From: Plumapathes pennacea
Lineage: Eukaryota > Cnidaria > Anthozoa > Antipatharia > Myriopathidae
Assembly (NCBI GenBank): GCA_964036295.1
Contig: OZ038462.1
Coordinates: 36,471,180-36,535,179, forward strand
Reading direction: 5' to 3'
Length of the DNA stretch: 64,000 nt
The notes below the pieces were generated by a model, which saw nothing but the letters and a program-made list of their open reading frames with translations, was not told the origin of the DNA and made no database searches. This document shows positions 35,557 to 46,400 of the stretch, in pieces (positions within the stretch are counted from its first letter, which is position 1; every line of letters starts with the position of its first letter). The translations under genes and the position numbers were made by a program.

Positions 35557-37029
35557 ATGGCGGACAGCGCTCGAGACTTCGTTCATTTGAACCGTTTGAA
35601 AACTTTCAACGATGCCGTCTTCTCAATAGTGGCTACGATTTTAATCCTGCCTATACGAAACCTCGATAACACCTCAGGAAGCCTGGGAGATGTGCTCACG
35701 CATTTGTTGCCTCAAATTATCGTGTACTTCGTTGCCTTCCTGGTCATTTGCGCCGTTTGGGAATCGCACGTTTTGCGCTTTAAGATCTTGTCACACGTGG
35801 ATGACATCCTGATTTGGTTGAACCTAGCATCCCTCATGTTCACATCGTTCCTGCCCTTTGTCTGTGCCCTGGAAGGGAAGTATTACAAAAAGTATACGCC
35901 AATCATCTTGATTTGTGCTGATTTGCTGCTCCTCGAACTTCTTGAAGTGGCAATGATTGTCTACTCCTTTCGCAATGAGAATCTGTTGGCAGAGGAACTG
36001 CTGGATCTCCCAGAAGACCAGAGAAAAGAGAGGCGTGGTTACCTTCTGGTAAAGAAACTGACCAATCCACTGCTGTACATTTTGGCGGCTGGTTTGGCTG
36101 TGGTGAATTTGAAACTTTCCTGGGTGTTGCTTGGCATTCTGATAATCACACCATGCATCAATCGCTTTATCAGTTCGTTTTATAGAAGAGCAATGTCCAT
36201 CCCAGTAAGTCGAAGTGATTTTGACCACATGTTTGGCAATTACATTGACACAGAGCGAGTTGAATGCTTCAGTGACGGGGTGTTTGCCATTGTCTTGACC
36301 CTGCTGGTTCTGGACATCACAAATGACGAATTCCCTTCAGAAGAAAAAGTGGAAGAGCTTGGCATTGAAAAGGCTATTTTGGAAATGTGGCCAAAGCTAC
36401 TGTCTTACGTGGGCACATTTGTTGTTGTGGCTCTGCTGTGGTTTACCCACCACTCTCTCTTCTATCGCATTAAGTCCATGAATCAGTTTATGTTGGTATG
36501 CAATAACATTTCTTTGGCATGCATTGGTTTGTCTCCCCTGATCGTGGCCATTCTGAACCGGTTTGCAGATGATGATGAGAACCTCAACCGAGCAGACGAG
36601 AAACTTGCAGTTCGCTTTAGCTCTGTGGTTGTGTCTGTGGCCAGTATAGCACAAGCCCTTGTCTTTGTAGTGGCACTTTTGATTGGCCCTTCACACTTGG
36701 ATGGTCAAGTAATGCTCAGAATATCATCTCAAAGCCACTACTACCTGTGGGCCAAGCTGACAATTATCCCTCTTATGGGCTGTGCTGTATATTTTTCCAG
36801 CTTTGCCGAACCCTTTGTCTCCTTTGTTATTTATCATGCTATTGTCTTGATAGCTCCGATTTTCTTCATTGTCCTGAAGATAAGTTTTGGAGGAGGAGGC
36901 TACAGTACTCCAAGGCATGACATCATTATTGACCCAGACATAGAGACATGGGTGCCGCCGCCCCCTCAGAGCCGATCAAGAGTGCCCAGAGGAAGAGGAT
37001 CAGTTCCTGCCCAGTCCATAGCAGTGTGA
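35557..37029 (+). CDS. TMEM175: TMEM175-like endolysosomal K+/H+ channel, intronless
   Basis: A single frame of 490 residues. I prefer ATG 35557 (context AAACATGGCGG) over the in-frame ATG at 35539, which would add MTFLEN. The protein has two homologous six-helix repeats. The second opens with the family signature RVECFSDGVFAIV. The first has RLKTFNDAVFSIV, with Asn where FSD is expected. The isoleucine that gates the pore in human TMEM175 is kept in both repeats. The tail is a short polar Pro/Arg-rich segment. The family forms dimeric cation channels that conduct K+ and leak protons in lysosomes and endosomes, setting lumenal pH. It lacks introns, unlike the neighbouring genes. It diverges from the DHHC gene across a ~108-bp promoter. 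AATAAA at 37173 is a candidate polyadenylation signal. Confidence 0.94.
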   Translation: MADSARDFVHLNRLKTFNDAVFSIVATILILPIRNLDNTSGSLGDVLTHLLPQIIVYFVAFLVICAVWESHVLRFKILSHVDDILIWLNLASLMFTSFLPFVCALEGKYYKKYTPIILICADLLLLELLEVAMIVYSFRNENLLAEELLDLPEDQRKERRGYLLVKKLTNPLLYILAAGLAVVNLKLSWVLLGILIITPCINRFISSFYRRAMSIPVSRSDFDHMFGNYIDTERVECFSDGVFAIVLTLLVLDITNDEFPSEEKVEELGIEKAILEMWPKLLSYVGTFVVVALLWFTHHSLFYRIKSMNQFMLVCNNISLACIGLSPLIVAILNRFADDDENLNRADEKLAVRFSSVVVSVASIAQALVFVVALLIGPSHLDGQVMLRISSQSHYYLWAKLTIIPLMGCAVYFSSFAEPFVSFVIYHAIVLIAPIFFIVLKISFGGGGYSTPRHDIIIDPDIETWVPPPPQSRSRVPRGRGSVPAQSIAV

Positions 37030-37234
37030 TCTGATCCATATGATGAAGTACAGTGTGAGATAAGCATGCCAAACCTATACATGTACTGTAGATAAAGTCT
37101 GGGTTGGTCCAGCATTCTGTGAAAAGGGTTTGAGCACTTCCAGGATTTCCAGCATACTTTTGCACAAAAAAAAATAAACATTCAGATCAGCATTTTGCAT
37201 TCTGGCAAATGGTTTGAACCCAGGAGTGTGAACA

Positions 37235-37636
37235 GTAGGTTGGTTGTGATCGTCCAAGTTAGAGTAGTCTCCAGAAAGACTGTTGTTGGTGACTGACGTT
37301 TCGACTACCTGAGTGGAAGTCATCTTCAGAGTCAAGTGAAAGTATTCGTCAGATGGCGGTATATGTCTCTGGTTGTTGAAGTGATTGGTCCGTTATGTCG
37401 GCCTATGGTTGGTCAAGTCGGCTTGGTTGTGTTGTGTTGTGACCAATAACGAAACACAACCAGGCCGACTCGACCAAGCATAAGCCAACATATAGGACCA
37501 ATCACTTCAACAACCAGAGACATATATACCGCCATCTGACGAATACTTTCACTTGACTCTGAAGATGACTTCCGCTCAGGTAGTCAAAACGTCAGTCACC
37601 AGACTACTCTAACCCGGACGATCACAACCAACCTAC
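37235..37636. mobile_element. 402-bp foldback element
   Basis: GTAGGTTGGTTGTGATCG at the left is repeated in inverse at the right end. The arms of about 190 bp match nearly throughout, for example GACTGACGTTTCGACTACC against its inverse near 37590. There is no coding capacity. A partial relative with GACTGACGTTTCGGCTACC is at 62700-62960. Confidence 0.85.
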
Positions 37637-37720
37637 TATTTTGCATTCTAATGAGGAAGCCAAAGGAGAATTTGTCTGAAACCCCCCCCCCAGTAATATA
37701 GTACTACATGTTATTCCTCA

Positions 37721-37770
37721 TTTCCAGGCTCTTTTCTACTTTTACATATCTAGGTAAAAGAGCCTGGGAA
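37721..37770. repeat. Short inverted repeat, CCAGGCTCTTTT family
   Basis: TTTCCAGGCTCTTTTCT and AAAAGAGCCTGGGAA pair around a short loop. The same arm motif (TTCCCAGG) recurs in hairpins at 43388 and 55081. Confidence 0.7.
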
Positions 37771-38466
37771 CTTAGTTTGTTTGAGAGATTTTATCTTGAT
37801 TCTTTTCAGGTCAAAAAGTATTCCATAGTGTTACTTTTAAACAAGACTGCAACTCCAGAGAGGACTTTTCGTTTTGTGTTAAAATTTGCAAATATGATTC
37901 ATGTCTGAACTCTGAAATTTCTGTGCTTTGAATCATTTTATGCATTATGCATACAACTACATGTTGTCTTGAAACCTGAAACAAAAACCAAAATAGACTG
38001 CATGTAATACATGTTAATCTCATGTATTGAGTATCTTGTTTACTGAGAAAAAGCTGTCTATATTTTCTATATTTTGTAGTGTTTTCAGATACAGTACATA
38101 TCATCTCCATTTGTTAGTTAGGGGTATGCACTAGTAATAGAAGTAAGCCAAAGCTTGCATGGAAAACATTGAATATTTACAGACAAAAGGCTGAAAGCCT
38201 GTATTTTGTTTTGAAATGTAGTTGTAATATTTGAAGTTAATTTGTACAACGGAGGTCATCGACCAGAGCAATAAAACCAGAAAAACCGTATGTGTACCTA
38301 TCCCGCAGCACATCACCACATAGGGATGTATATGTAACACTCTCCCCGCATACTGCAAATGTAGTGACTAAACCCCATACCTTAAAATCACGTTTAGAGC
38401 ATGAAGTACTAACTTCCAAACCAAAGTCTGAAATTTACCAATGTCAAAACAAAGATTCACCTATTT

Positions 38467-38861
38467 ACCGTGTGGGATGAAATTTCACGAATTTTCCAGC
38501 AATCACGCGCGAAAATTAGATCTCGTAAAACCGTCCCGCGACACACACAAAACGCGAAAATTCACTCCATTTATTTTACTATTGAACTTCAATTCAAGTC
38601 TAACACTACAGTACTGTATTTTACGTGTTTTGCCCGGCCCAGATGGCATACGAAATCACACCTTACCGTAGCTTTGAGTTGTAATCGACGACTCGTGACA
38701 TTGGTTGTAAGTTAGTAAAATAAACAAGACAACATTAAATAGGAACTTGCCCAAGACCGCGAAAACTTGTTCCCAGATAAAGTTTGAAATCCACATTAGT
38801 GAAAATTTGTTCCCGTGAAACGCAAAAAAATCAGCAATCCGCGAAAATTTCATGCCACAGG
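38467..38861. mobile_element. TIR element with ACCGTGTGGGATGAAATTT ends
   Basis: CCGTGTGGGATGAAATTTC at the left resembles the reverse complement of the right end (CCTGTGGCATGAAATTTTCG). It is non-coding, and inner similarity is weak. Confidence 0.55.
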
Positions 38862-38900
38862 GTGTTCTGTGTATGCTCTATATAAAGTGGACAACTGCGA

Positions 38901-38968
38901 CCGGATTCACCAAACTTTCCTTCGCACGAAAAAATTCGTACGTTCGTACGAAAGTTTGGTGAATCCGG
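38901..38968. repeat. 68-bp palindromic hairpin
   Basis: CCGGATTCACCAAACTTT at the left is exactly inverted at the right end. The centre holds GTACGTTCGTAC. Confidence 0.85.
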
Positions 38969-40476
38969 GCCCTGCCATTTTGAAGCACAAAAACCCCAAA
39001 AGTATTTTTCCACCTCAACACGGACGAACAGTTAACACTTTATTTAGAATTCCATCCACTTCCATAACGATATCTGAAATAAAACTTTTTCGCTATTACA
39101 TAGTCTTACTTGTTACACATTATTTCTCCTATACACAATATTCGATACAATAGGGTTAATAATACCGAACTAGAGAGTTCTCGGTGAATGTGCTAAATAT
39201 TTGACTTTGAAAATAATTCGTTTAAAAACCGTCGCGGTCGCTTATTTTTATTGATATAAATATTGAAAAATACTCATGCTATTGGAAACTCGCATAGAGA
39301 ATGTACAGTATCTACAGCGACATCGCCGCGTATTCCAAACTGCCCGGCGCCTTAAAGAGTCGAAGCTTCAGTGCCTAGAACAGTGCGACAATTTCTATAC
39401 AACCGAGCAACGAGTAAGTCGAATATGTACGCAAGCAGAAGAGCACAGCCAACCGACAAATGACGGTCTATTCCTGCGGCACAGCTATAAAATCATGCAT
39501 CTCCGAAACAAGCCACGTTCTGAGAGTTACCAGAGGTCGACAATTTTCAAAGCTCGCGTATGGGGAGTACTTTCTCAGTCGATGAATATTATACACCTTA
39601 TTCACATCACTAAATCCAAGCCATAAAATAAATGCAAACCTCGGAGGGTTTGAAAAATTACAAAGTCTACAGTGTATCCTCCCGAATTGAACGAAATGTT
39701 GTTTTAGTTTTGAGAACTCCTGCTTCTCGTGGTTTTTTCAGAATTCAAACGTCATAACTTCAGAACCCAACAGGGCAAATACAAAGAACAAACTCGTAAA
39801 CGACGTAGACTGATTATCTTCTAGCATTGAAGTAGTGGAGCAACCTACTATAAAAATGCCACGGGATCTTGGTCTGGGTAACCGGAGATTTTTAAGACTT
39901 CGCAAAAACGGCAAAATGGCGGTCAATGAATTCTTATGAACACTCCGTCGTTTAGTGGTTTAAATATTTCATCTGTGGTGTTAATACCAAAATTAGACTA
40001 CGAGCCACAAGAAATGCTGACATGGAACACTTACTCTTTCCCTATCGGCATTAAAAATAGACAAATATTATTTTGATGAGTGAAAGGTAAATTAATCAGA
40101 CATCTGATTCGTCATTCGGTGTAAAAAAAGTTACAAGGGACGAGATATGGAATTGGCTGGAAATTACAAGAAGCCTTGCAAACTCTATACAACTATGAAC
40201 TGTCAGAGATTATTTCCGGAAAATTGATACAACGTTAAATTTTCCCAACCATTCATTTAGAAACTGTACGGACGATATAGTGAGAAATGATAGCTTATTT
40301 AGATTTTTGTCTTGGAAAAGTTAGAGGTCCTCCTTACTGTACTAAGTATGTGCTTACATGTTCATGGGGAAAAATCCATCTTGACCATATTATATCTCTG
40401 AAACAAAATACCGAGACTTTTGTGGGTGTACTGTGGGGTTTAAAAGTTACCCAGCGTCTCAATGTGCACGTATCTG

Positions 40477-43400
40477 CTATGCAACAGATGCCGACATGAT
40501 CTCGTTAAACGCAGCTATGAAACAGTTCTTGAGGTCCCGGTAGCTCACGACCAGCACTGACTGCTCGTCCCTGGACACGAGACACACCTTCTCCGGGGAT
40601 CCTGCGTCGAGCTGGGAGAGAATGCAGCAGAGAAAGTTAGAAAAATTTACATGCTGTTTAAATGCTGTTCAAGTCAAAATGGGAAAGAAAATGACACTGC
40701 TCGGTCGCAATGTGTCAGTAACTCGACAAATGATCATTTTTTCCCCGTCATGCAAGAAAAATTGCAAAGTAGCCGAATTTCCTACAATACAATTCACAAC
40801 GCGGTATTTAGAAGTCCCACACGCACGCACTAATAATAATACAGTGAAACGCCCTATTAAACGGACACCTCTATTAAGCGGACGCGGACACCTTGTATTA
40901 AGCGGACACTAGCTAGGGTCCCGAGGGTGTCCGCTTAATAGTCTTAATACAGGTTTCACTGTAATAATAATAACAATATATTTAATACTTAATTGCGCAA
41001 ATTTACATATCAAATGCACACTAGACACGCACGCAAACACATCCATCAATCCTAAATACAAAAAGTTATGTGTTACCTTATTCAAACAGGACACAATATG
41101 CGCCAAATCGAGCCACGGTGCGCCTGTCTCTGTGACCTGGTGGAAGAGGTAATCTCTGAACAGCTTGAGCAGGTAACGATCACCCGTTTCTGACCAACTG
41201 GACTCCATGCCGAACCTGTGTGTCAAATCCAACATACACGTGACTTAAGTGGTGAGCCTCGACTCCAAAAAAAGTACACGTGACATTCCTGACGTAATAA
41301 CAAACGCAAACTGTTACCGAGGGACCTAAACACGATTTTTTAAACAAGGTTTAGACCGCGGTTAAGAAAGTCCCGGTCTAAAGAAGATTAAATCAATAGC
41401 CATGCTTAACGGACAACGGCTAAACGTCGTCTTTACAAACCGACTCCGATCCATGTTCTAAAAATGCCATTTTCCGTTTGGCTAACCCTGTTTTACGACG
41501 TCCGTCTAAACTTCAATTTAGCGATAAACCAGGTCTAAGTTAGGCTTTGTTTAAAAAATCGACCTAGTTTGTCTGAGATTCATTGGATCGAGCTATACAA
41601 GCGGACAGAGACTGGATAGAGGCAGACAATAAAAATAGGTTCGAAATGCGTATATGTGCCTACTGCGAGGTAATTGAATCAAGTTTACTCGCCGAATCTT
41701 TGAAACAGCATTTCGTTCGTTTGTGATTGGCTAATGACTAGTTGTGACGGCTACGCCACAGAAGTTTGCAGCGACTGGCTACGAGCAGTTATCGATTGAT
41801 CGATCTCTTATCGACAAGGTAACACAGTCAAAATCGGGAATGAAATCAAATGCTAGTCCTCGTGACAACTTCGACGTGAACATGTCAAAGTCTGTGAACA
41901 ACATATTAACCCAGTTGACGTTTTGACAAGTGTTTCGCCCTTTATCCGACGAAAATAGACAGGGACATTGACAGAGACAGACACTTGCATACACAGAAGA
42001 AGAGGCACAGTCCAACAACGGACAAAATACATGAACAGAACAAAGGAACAAGAATAAGTACTCTGGCCGTTCGTTGATCGTGCCCAGTTTGCAGACAAGT
42101 CGGAAAAGTCGGCTGTTTTCCATTTCCTGAAAGAAACAAAAATGAACCTTCAACATCAAGACGACGTTAATACAGAAAGTGCAAAATGTACCATATCAAC
42201 GTGAACTTGATGTGGATCTGCTGAAAGCCGTAAATAATATGTTGATTGATGCTTCGAGTGTTAGCCCTTCGTCAAAGCAAAGCACAAGCTAGTTTGTTCC
42301 AAGCTCTCGTGATAATCAAAGCATGGCACAGAAGAACAAAAACACATATAATCCAAGCTCAGTCTGCGTCGCGCCATTTTGCGTGTTTTCTGTATCACGC
42401 GAGCCTAGAACTAGCTAAGGAGAAGCAGGAGAAAATGGTTTCGTGTTCAGCTGATAATGGAATTGTCACGAAGTAACATCATTTCCCAACCTTGGCCAGC
42501 TCGCCCTCGAGTACATCACTTTTAACTTGGGCGGCGTCCAGTTGAGTGTAAAAGCGCGCGCCAATCATTGGCATGATATCATTAACACTCCTCATGTGGG
42601 CTGGTGGTGGGCTGCTGAGGAGGTAACTGTGAAGGGGAAAAAGGTACGACAATTACACAGGAAGTCGGGACGGAGTTAGGAAGCGAAAAAGGCAAAAATG
42701 TGGGAAAAGAAGAGTGAAGAGGCAGCAGAAGAAACAAAGCGTCAGCTCAAGTTTCTTAGCGGCGTCCAGTTTTCACACATCGACTACACGTAGTCGATTC
42801 ATCGTAAGTTTTCTCCACCCCAACGCAATCTTAAACTAGTACTCCCAACTACTAGCTTTCCATCGTATTTGGAGGATATTTAAGAGCATAACAAGAGTCA
42901 CTCCCTACACGATGAGAGTCTTCAAGTCTGCTGAGTAGTTCATCGCCATGTACTCCACCGACTGCTGAATGTGCTCTCGCTGCACTGCCTGGAGTGAGTA
43001 GCACGCCAAAGCCAGGACAAGTTTGCCTAGTGACGTTAGGTCTTCTTGCTGATGAAAGCGAAAAAATCAAAAACCAAACAAATGATTCCGTATGCGCGAG
43101 ATGTCGCCTTAGTTAAGTTGTATAACTAGACAAATAAATGAACGGAAGAAATCATTTAAGCACGATACGATGCTCGTCAAATTTGAACTTCCACAAAAAG
43201 GAGAAAAACATTTAACACGAACGGCTTTCGCAACTGCTCTTTACCTGAAAGTGAGGAATCATGGCGTTGGGGCTGTTGCTGCCGTCGAAACTGAGGACGT
43301 CGAAGATACCACAACCGTTTATGCGTAATCTTTGGGGGAAAAACACGAAAGAATCGATCATCTGGCTTGCTAGGTATGTACAATCACAACCTCGTTCCCA

Positions 43401-46400
43401 GGTTCTTTCATCTCCCGGCCCCTGGGAACAAGGTTGGTACAACCAACGAAACCGCGTGGCAAGTGCGTGAAGTACGCCGCAAATCGCGCGTGGAATGTCC
43501 TAATACACCTCTAATGTACTTTCACCACTATACCTGGAATTCCCTATCATTAAGATCTTTGACGGGTCGATAACCCTGCACGCCAGCCCAGCAGAGTGGA
43601 CAGCTCTCAATGCAGAAGATAACTGGATTATGTAACTCCATATCAACCTCTCCGGCATGAGGCTGCCATGTCTGTGCCGGCCACCCATCCCCCCTGATAT
43701 TCCCGGCCGGGGATTGGAGGGGAACAAGAGCGAACCGTCCGGATTTATAGCAAGGGTGGAGTCTGGGCCCGAGAAGTGTCTTGACAGCAAGGTCTCTGCG
43801 CCAGGGTGGAAGTCGTAAACAAATACGAGAGCTGTAAAGAAACACAACCTTTTAAAGTTGTATTAAAAAACAGCACACACAAAGACACACACACACATAG
43901 AAAACAAACAACATCGCCTCTATCTTGGACAAAAATGTTGACATGCTTTTAGCAAGTCTTACACCAAGCTACAACAACACAATGTACACTATAATTCACA
44001 ACGTTCAAGCACAATATTTGTCATTTTGTGTCAGGGTTTCACAGTTTGAACTTACAGTTATCGCCAAAGGCCTTTGTTGTGAAAACCTCCCTGAGGCTGA
44101 CGAGATTCGAGTGGCTGACCTTTTTCCATTGATCCACGAGAGCGACGGACTTCGTGTTTATAACACGAAAACCTGATACACAATACAAGTTCCAGAACTT
44201 TACAATTAGGCATATATGCTCGCTCGTTCGTCACAACTCGTGAAAAAAATCGTACGCGCGTACTTTCTACGAAGTACAATCTATTCAATAATTGATCTTT
44301 GTAACTTTACAGTATGTTCACAAAGGGGATATGAAACAGTCGTTGCGTCCATTGATATCACGTGCCATTCTAAAGTAAAAAAGTAAAGTATCGTTATTTA
44401 TACACGGTAAGTAATTCAGCAGAGCTGGTGGGGCCGTGCTTCAAATTCAACATAAATCTGTTAAAAATCCAACTGGTCGAAGGCAAACCAGTTGGCTATT
44501 TACGTGGCCGAGGATTTGAATGCGGGGCTACCGTGTTACAAATTCAGTTAGTGTTCAGAGCGGGACTTGAACCTGGGACCTCCGGATTTCAAGTCCGGCG
44601 CCCTAACCACTCGGCCACGCTGCCTCCTCTTCTTATCAAAAGCTTCAATATGGAGTACACTGCACCTCCACAGACATGGCACTATTTACCGGTACTGTGG
44701 ATTTCCGTAAACCCGCCCAGAACATTCCCAAAATTGCGTAAAGAGAATGAAAATGTGTACGTGCAGTGAATGTCTTGAACTAGAGTGTGGCATTTGTTTT
44801 GAACGCGGGTAATTTGGGGTAATTTCTTGAACACGAAAGCTGAGAAAAGTCTTGAAAAATTCCACAGTGCCCACTCGTCAACACGGGTGTTTGACAATCA
44901 AAATGTAAGCAAATGATCGCGTAAAATGCGTAGGTAGGAATGAATATGCTATATTTACGCAGAATTTTGGGTGAAATGCGGTGTGTACTCTAGATGAATT
45001 TTGTACATGTATCTGTGTTTGTTAGAAGATATGTAATCTACAAACTGATACAATTGATGAAAATTCTGGGCACAGATATAAAGCTTCAATATGGAGTTGT
45101 ATAACTAATTTTGGGATTCACCTTGAATTCTCCGCAACAAGTAAAACAGGCCATCTTTGTTGCTTATGGCCTTGTAACAAGTTGTCATGTAACCAAACGT
45201 TCTCTGTGCCTGGAACCAAAAACAGTGAGTTAGTCACCACAAACAAGAGTCATCAAAAATACCCAAGGTTAATATCGTATAGCTTTTTACTGGATTAGCC
45301 ATTACACTAATACTGAATCAACTTTACTTCAAGTAACAGTTGAATCAGTAATTTTGTTACATCATAAATCAGTACAAGTGTATAATAATATACATGTATG
45401 TAAATAGAGAATATTACACCGCGGCGCGAAGATATGAATTTTATGGTAAAAACAATATTTTACGAACGAGCGCTTCGCAAGTGAGTAAAATATTTTATTA
45501 TATACATACTGAGACATACTCACGAAAAAGCCATATCGTAAAATTTCGTACGCAAATGAGTTCTAGCCAATGAGAGGCCGCGAACGACGCTTTTCACACG
45601 TGAAAAAAATCGTTCGTCCAATCACAAGCTGCGAACGACGATTTTTCACTACTTTTAAAGGGTTTCCCGGTCCCATCATAAATGTCTCAGTATGTATATA
45701 ATAAACAGAAAACATCATGGAAAGTGCTTTGTACAGTTTTTATTCACTCGTTGTTTCGTATCATAAAACTCACTCGCTCGCAAAGCCTCGCTCGTTCGTT
45801 TTATGATACTTCACAACTCGTGAATAAAAACCGTACGCGCGCACTTTCCATGAAGTAATCTCTATGTTTTTACTACGAGAAAATAAAATCCATATCTTCA
45901 AGCCGCCGTGTAATTTTCTTTTTATTATATTAGACACGAGTGTTTTACGAGAAATTGCACAAACAACCATGCAAAAGCGAGAAATGATGCCAACGATATC
46001 CTCAGTGAGGATATGGAAAATACGCCACTCGGGTCCCGGATGTAGTTTCGTATGGATTTTACGCACGGTATATTTTCCAGTAAAACACTCGTGTCTCTAT
46101 AATAAGGGGCCATATTACCTGATCTGTGGGTGTGTCTAATGGCTCGAGAGGACACAAGGTGTGATAATTATCGACTTCCTGAGGGACACCTGTAACAAAA
46201 AGAATTGAAAACATGGCTTAGTAATACAATAACATGTACACTCAATGGGCGCCCAACATGAAAGGGCTGTAATCACAGGCTTCATGACCCATTTTTTTGC
46301 TTTTGTTCAAAAAAAAAAAAAAAAGCTAAAGAAGCTTCGTATTTTATGGGGGTCCCACTACCTAGTTTATGATAATGTTATTTATTATTTTGCATGAGTC

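Larger units (their letters stand above)
37030..40476. other. Convergent intergenic region between TMEM175 and PAN3
   Basis: It begins with the TMEM175 3' UTR (AATAAA at 37173-37178), then carries the foldback and TIR elements listed separately. From 39000 to 40476 I see no exon or definable repeat. The open frame at 39276-39626 looks non-coding. The PAN3 3' UTR should occupy the right end. Confidence 0.45.
45410..45915. mobile_element. TIR element interrupted by two later insertions (copy A)
   Basis: The left piece (45410-45495) and right piece (45865-45915) match the two halves of the intact element at 47097-47230. Shared ends are GGCGGCGCGAAGATATGAA and its inverse TCCATATCTTCAAGCC. The gap is filled by the elements at 45497-45704 and 45716-45852. 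Confidence 0.7.

Noticed and set aside
39276..39626. 116-codon plus-strand frame
   Set aside because: Its composition and residue pattern look random, it has no splice context, and it resembles no known family.
44555..44627. Functional tRNA-Ser(UGA) gene
   Set aside because: The acceptor stem does not pair and the class II variable arm is missing. It is better explained as a SINE head.
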